Origin: a virus
Direction: 5' to 3' (one strand)
DNA length: 24,993 bases
IMG/VR virus record: IMGVR_UViG_3300005747_000205
Coordinates: 1 to 24,993 of that record
Shown piece after piece: positions 22,045-24,993 of this stretch. The notes under the pieces are model-generated. The model did not search any database. It was not told where the DNA came from and saw only the letters and a list, made by a program, of their open reading frames with translations. Position 1 is the stretch's first letter; the number at the start of each line of letters is the position of its first letter. The position numbers and the translations under genes were made by a program.

Positions 22045-22111
22045 ACCTAACTGGTGTTAGACGTATAACAAACAGGAAAAGTTATACACACAGTCAACAC
22101 TTCAGTTAGGT
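22045..22111 (+). promoter_or_regulatory. Long imperfect stem-loop upstream of the first HNH gene
   Basis: Pairs in order: ACCTAACTG (22045-22053) with CAGTTAGGT (22103-22111); GTGTT (22054-22058) with AACAC (22096-22100); GAC (22060-22062) with GTC (22093-22095); GTATAAC (22063-22069) with GTTATAC (22081-22087). Bulges are A22059, 22088-22092 and TT 22101-22102; the 11-base loop contains AGGA. It has 24 base pairs in 67 bases. It has no T run, so it is not a simple terminator; a structured leader or a cleavage site is possible. Confidence 0.6.
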
Positions 22112-22160
22112 AGCTTCTTTAGTGTAGATATGCAGATATAAAAATTGGAGATATGAAGAT

Positions 22161-22754
22161 ATGAAAGACACACAAAAGAAACCTGGTAAAAGAGGCCAAC
22201 CACATAAACTTGAAAATGTAAGTCAGTTTTATATTGACAAGTTCAACAGCATGTTAGAAACACAACCCAACGGATGTGTATACTTTAAAGGCAATGTTCA
22301 AAACAGTGGATACTGCAATTATTGGTATAGATACACAGATAAACAAACTGGGGAACCTGTGTTAAGATTCATCACAGCACATAGATTTGCGGCACTAATC
22401 AGCGGCAAGTTTGATATTGATAAATTTAATCAGTTGTGTGTGTTACATCATTGTGATAGTAACTATGCTAACAATGATATCACATATAGACAGTGTGTAT
22501 GCGAAGATCACCTTTGGTTAGGTAGTGCTAAAGACAATATACAAGACTGTATAAAGAAAGGTAGATACATTAAGCCACCAACACATTATGGTGCAGACAA
22601 TCACAACGCTAGACTAACTGAAGAACAAGCACAATGGGTAATTGAAAATCATTACCAAATCCCACAAAGAAAAATAGCAAAAATCCTAAATGTAAATACC
22701 TCCACTATTGAAGCAATACACTCAAATAAAACTTGGTGTCACTTACCAAGATGA
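22161..22754 (+). CDS. HNH-family endonuclease with C-terminal helix-turn-helix
   Basis: This 197-residue protein matches phage HNH endonucleases: GCVYFKG (38-44), an AHRFAALISG helix (73-82), the site VLHHCD (94-99), CVCEDHLWLGSAKDN (112-126) and the trailing KKGR. The second half, NARLTEEQAQWVIENHY then QRKIAKILNVNTSTIEAIH, is a DNA-binding helix-turn-helix. In the usual form the centre reads C-x-N-P-x-H-L; here the Asn is replaced by Cys (C114), and an insertion lengthens the loop between C98 and C112. Weak activity or unusual metal binding is possible. GGAG precedes a three-codon mini-frame (ATG AAG ATA TGA, 22153-22164) overlapping the start. It is probably a freestanding homing-type endonuclease. 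Confidence 0.75.
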   Translation: MKDTQKKPGKRGQPHKLENVSQFYIDKFNSMLETQPNGCVYFKGNVQNSGYCNYWYRYTDKQTGEPVLRFITAHRFAALISGKFDIDKFNQLCVLHHCDSNYANNDITYRQCVCEDHLWLGSAKDNIQDCIKKGRYIKPPTHYGADNHNARLTEEQAQWVIENHYQIPQRKIAKILNVNTSTIEAIHSNKTWCHLPR

Positions 22755-22945
22755 GTGCGGCACGAGATATGAACGATGTCAGAGATATTATTATACAGTG
22801 GGAAAAAGGCTTTGATAGTGAAGAAGACAAAATGTTCTTTTACTTGAAACATGCTGACACACTACACTCAGAGTATTGGGACTTGTTGCCAATGGATGGG
22901 CAATTAAAAATAAAAGAACATCCATGGGATAGATATGATGACTAA
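22751..22945 (+). CDS. Small acidic hypothetical protein between HNH genes
   Basis: The ATG at 22751 overlaps the previous stop (ATGA), so I prefer it to the GTG-side extension. The 64-residue product is acidic, with DMNDVRDIIIQWEKG, SEEDKMFFYLKHADTLHSEY and a Trp-rich end (PWDRYDD). Its end overlaps the following gene by eleven bases. Tight coupling on both sides suggests it is expressed with the HNH genes. Function unknown. Confidence 0.5.
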   Translation: MSAARDMNDVRDIIIQWEKGFDSEEDKMFFYLKHADTLHSEYWDLLPMDGQLKIKEHPWDRYDD

Positions 22946-23447
22946 AAAATACACTAGAAAAATAAAACCAATAACACAAAAAGATGTGGATAGATTCTGG
23001 AGCCATGTTGATATACAGGGTGAAGATGATTGTTGGCAATGGAAGTTAACTCCCAGTGACCATGGATATGGATTATTTGCCGCTGGTGGTTTGATATTGC
23101 GAACAACACGTTTTGCATACATACACGGTGACGGCTTATACACCAAAGAGATTACTGGTAAAATGAGAATAGCCACTAGTTGCAGAAATAAAATGTGTTG
23201 CAATCCTAAACACATGAGACTGAACAGTCAACAAGAAGTGTTTGATAGAATGAGAGCCGCAGGACAAATTAGTTTTGGTTCTGATTGTAAGCAAAGCAAA
23301 CTCACAGAAGCTGATGTACTAGATATAAGAGCACGTTATGTTAAGAGAAGTTTGGTAGATGGATTAGCACCAATTGGTGCAGACTATGGTGTAACACAAG
23401 GCTGTATCAGAGATATCATTATACGCAAGACTTGGACACACGTTTGA
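22935..23447 (+). CDS. Second HNH-family protein, first catalytic His absent
   Basis: This 170-residue protein has DDCWQWKLTPSDHGYG (31-46), the C-x-N-P-x-H core (MCCNPKHM, 87-94) and a C-terminal helix-turn-helix (about 120-168, SKLTEADVLDIRARY ... YGVTQGCIRDII ending KTWTHV) found in phage HNH proteins. Where the family has the first His in 'v-x-H-x-C' this protein has T81 in IATSCRN, so the general-base His is missing. It may be a dead or regulatory paralogue of the first HNH gene, or a DNA-binding partner. ATGs at 22935 and 22938 are both possible. Its stop overlaps the likely start of the large terminase. Confidence 0.6.
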   Translation: MMTKKYTRKIKPITQKDVDRFWSHVDIQGEDDCWQWKLTPSDHGYGLFAAGGLILRTTRFAYIHGDGLYTKEITGKMRIATSCRNKMCCNPKHMRLNSQQEVFDRMRAAGQISFGSDCKQSKLTEADVLDIRARYVKRSLVDGLAPIGADYGVTQGCIRDIIIRKTWTHV

Positions 23448-24667
23448 AACTTTCAAAACCACAACAGGTAGTAAGCAACGATTCAACTCGCTTTCGCCTT
23501 CTTTGTATGGGTAGGAGAGGAGGTAAGACAATGCTTGCCATCAATGAACTTGCTAAGTTTAGTGTTAAACCTAAACAAAGAGTGTTAGCATTATACAGCA
23601 CATATGGACAAGCAAAAAATACCATATGGCTTGAACTATGTGAACGATTATATGATGTGAACTGGATAAAGAAAGTTAACCAATCAGAACTAACTATCAC
23701 ACTAAAGAACGACTCAAAGATATTTGTTAAGAGTGCTGACAACAGAGAAGCATTGCGTGGTTCACGTTATGACTTTATAGTAATGGACGAATGCGCCGAC
23801 CTACACCCAGAAATTTGGCCAGTAATTTGCAGACCTATGTTAGCAGACAGTGGCGGACATGCATTGTTTATTGGAACACCAAAAGGAAAAGGCAATTGGT
23901 TCTATGACTTGTATGTTAAAGCAGGCAGTCAACCAGATTGGAACGCACATCAATATACCACAGCAGATGGCGGTTGGGTTACTGAAGAAGAAATAGAAAG
24001 TGCCAAACAGGATATGGATGAACGTGAATTTAGGCAAGAATTCTTAGCCGAGTGGCAAGACTATAGTGGAATTATCTATACATCCTTTAGTGAGGATAAT
24101 ATACAGCCCAATGAGTTCCCAGTAGAACAACTCCGCACCCTACATATAGGTATGGACTTTAACAACAGTCCTATGAGTGCTGTGGTAGGTTATATGAACG
24201 GTAATAAACTACAAGTGATAGACTTTATTGAGATATATCAAAGCAACACTTATGAAATGGTACAAGAGATTAAAACACGTTACCCAAACAAGAATTATAT
24301 ATGCTATCCTGATGCAAGTGGATCACATCGTAGCACAAACTCAAATATATCTGACCACACAATACTAGCTAATAACGGATTCAAATTAGTTGTGGGTAAA
24401 ACAAATCCTAGTGTTATTGATAGAATAAACTCAGTAAACAGTTTGTTATGTAATGCAAAAGGTGAACGTAACTTATTAATAGATCCCAAGTGTGCTAAAA
24501 TAAGAGAGATGCTTATAAAGATGAGTTACAAAGAAGGAACTAGAATACCAGACAAAGACAACATATTAGATCACGCCGCTGACGCATTGGGTTACTTGGT
24601 GTGGCAGAACTTTGGTATAAAAAGAGAATTAGGAAAAGGATATGCACACAGCAGGAGAACACTATGA
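23444..24667 (+). CDS. terL: Large terminase subunit
   Basis: This protein is the packaging motor and nuclease. I place the start at TTG 23444, which overlaps the previous stop as TTGA and gives MKLSKPQQVV, a usual terminase opening; TTG 23432 is the alternative. No ATG exists upstream in this frame before the ATPase motif. In the 407-residue form: Walker A CMGRRGGKT (21-29), Walker B FIVMDECAD (111-119), coupling region GTPKGKGNWF (144-153) and an RNase H-like nuclease with Asp238 (GMDFNNSP), Asp290 (CYPDASG) and Asp376/380 (DHAADALGYLV). It acts at the portal to drive DNA into the capsid. The next gene overlaps its stop (ATGA). Confidence 0.92.
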   Translation: MKLSKPQQVVSNDSTRFRLLCMGRRGGKTMLAINELAKFSVKPKQRVLALYSTYGQAKNTIWLELCERLYDVNWIKKVNQSELTITLKNDSKIFVKSADNREALRGSRYDFIVMDECADLHPEIWPVICRPMLADSGGHALFIGTPKGKGNWFYDLYVKAGSQPDWNAHQYTTADGGWVTEEEIESAKQDMDEREFRQEFLAEWQDYSGIIYTSFSEDNIQPNEFPVEQLRTLHIGMDFNNSPMSAVVGYMNGNKLQVIDFIEIYQSNTYEMVQEIKTRYPNKNYICYPDASGSHRSTNSNISDHTILANNGFKLVVGKTNPSVIDRINSVNSLLCNAKGERNLLIDPKCAKIREMLIKMSYKEGTRIPDKDNILDHAADALGYLVWQNFGIKRELGKGYAHSRRTL

Positions 24668-24918
24668 GTGATGAAATAAAACAACAAGCAAAGAAAATAG
24701 TTGACAAATCACCTGGATTGAAAAGACTAAAAGACATCAGTGAAGGCGGAAGTGGTAAAGGCTTTGGCAGTACACATGGTGGCAAAGGTTCATCAAGACG
24801 CACCGGTGATGAACAAGCATACAAAGACAATTTCGATAAAATAGATTGGGGTAAGAGCAAAGTTAAACCTAAATTTAAAGTAAAAATAAATGGAGTATAC
24901 CAAGATGACAACGACTGA
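24664..24918 (+). CDS. Small basic, Gly/Lys-rich protein after the large terminase
   Basis: The ATG at 24664 overlaps the terminase stop (ATGA). The 84-residue product starts with a helix (MSDEIKQQAKKIVDKSP), then a flexible Gly/Ser/Lys stretch (SEGGSGKGFGSTHGGKGSSR), and ends in a basic part with IDWGKSKVKPKFKVKINGVY. It may be a packaging accessory protein by position; no family recognised. It overlaps the next gene by 14 bases. Confidence 0.6.
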   Translation: MSDEIKQQAKKIVDKSPGLKRLKDISEGGSGKGFGSTHGGKGSSRRTGDEQAYKDNFDKIDWGKSKVKPKFKVKINGVYQDDND

Positions 24919-24993
24919 GATAGCAAAAGGTGTACCCACACCCGCAACACAAAAAGAAAGGTTTGTGGTAAAAGTTGAAATGTATTGGCGAGA
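24905..24993 (+). CDS. Start of a further gene, cut off by the window end
   Basis: A frame opens at ATG 24905, about nine bases after GGAG, and runs without a stop for 29 codons to the end of the window (MTTTEIAKGVPTPATQKERF then VVKVEMYWR). It continues the tightly packed unit behind the terminase. Too little is present to name it. Confidence 0.5.
   Translation, partial: MTTTEIAKGVPTPATQKERFVVKVEMYWR

Noticed and set aside
22023-23447. A group I intron carrying the HNH genes
   Set aside because: The flanking genes are different complete proteins, not two halves of one gene, and I see no intron core. The HNH genes look freestanding.
1-24993. tRNA genes, CRISPR arrays, insertion sequences, integrase or repressor genes
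   Set aside because: I looked for tRNA-like T-loops, regularly spaced repeats, transposase or recombinase motifs and found none that hold up.

Overview
The window is a stretch of a tailed double-stranded DNA phage genome, AT-rich (I estimate under 40% G+C by eye). Every gene I can support is on the + strand and genes are tightly packed, often with start/stop overlaps (TAATG or ATGA). A tape measure protein, a lambda-type G/GT frameshift pair, one tail-tube protein and no sheath gene point to a long non-contractile tail (siphovirus morphology). There is no integrase, excisionase or lysogeny repressor. Several small proteins resemble types I associate with uncultured marine phages; that is recollection, and the host cannot be fixed from the sequence.

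Layout: 133-4676 is the head and neck module (portal, scaffold, major capsid, adaptor, tail terminator). 4699-13175 is the tail: tube protein, a stable hairpin, small genes, chaperone G and its -1 frameshift product GT, an HK97-gp10-like protein, tape measure, and three distal or tip proteins. 13297-18099 holds host-contact proteins, including a 1366-residue fibre and a 59-residue gene that repeats the fibre's C-terminal domain. 18099-19071 is a cluster of tiny overlapping genes ending in an XhlA/holin-like membrane protein. 19072-19474 has no convincing gene but contains several inverted repeats, a strong rho-independent terminator and a good sigma70-type promoter. That promoter precedes a 373-residue protein with faint polymerase-palm-like motifs (19475-20596). 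Small unknown genes and the packaging module follow: a putative small terminase, two HNH-family proteins with a small gene between them, then the large terminase. A small gene and the start of a further gene close the window.

The most striking global signal is near-absence of the pentamer GCWGC. I find three copies in 25 kb, against roughly sixty of GCSGC, and alanine pairs are written gccgct or gcggca to avoid it. This looks like evasion of a restriction system. Other items of interest are the possible palm-like protein, two HNH proteins lacking different catalytic residues, a roughly 24-bp imperfect hairpin upstream of the first HNH gene, apparent two-frame use near 18330-18404, and the duplicated fibre-tip domain. 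All functional names rest on reading motifs and gene order by eye; no database search was run.
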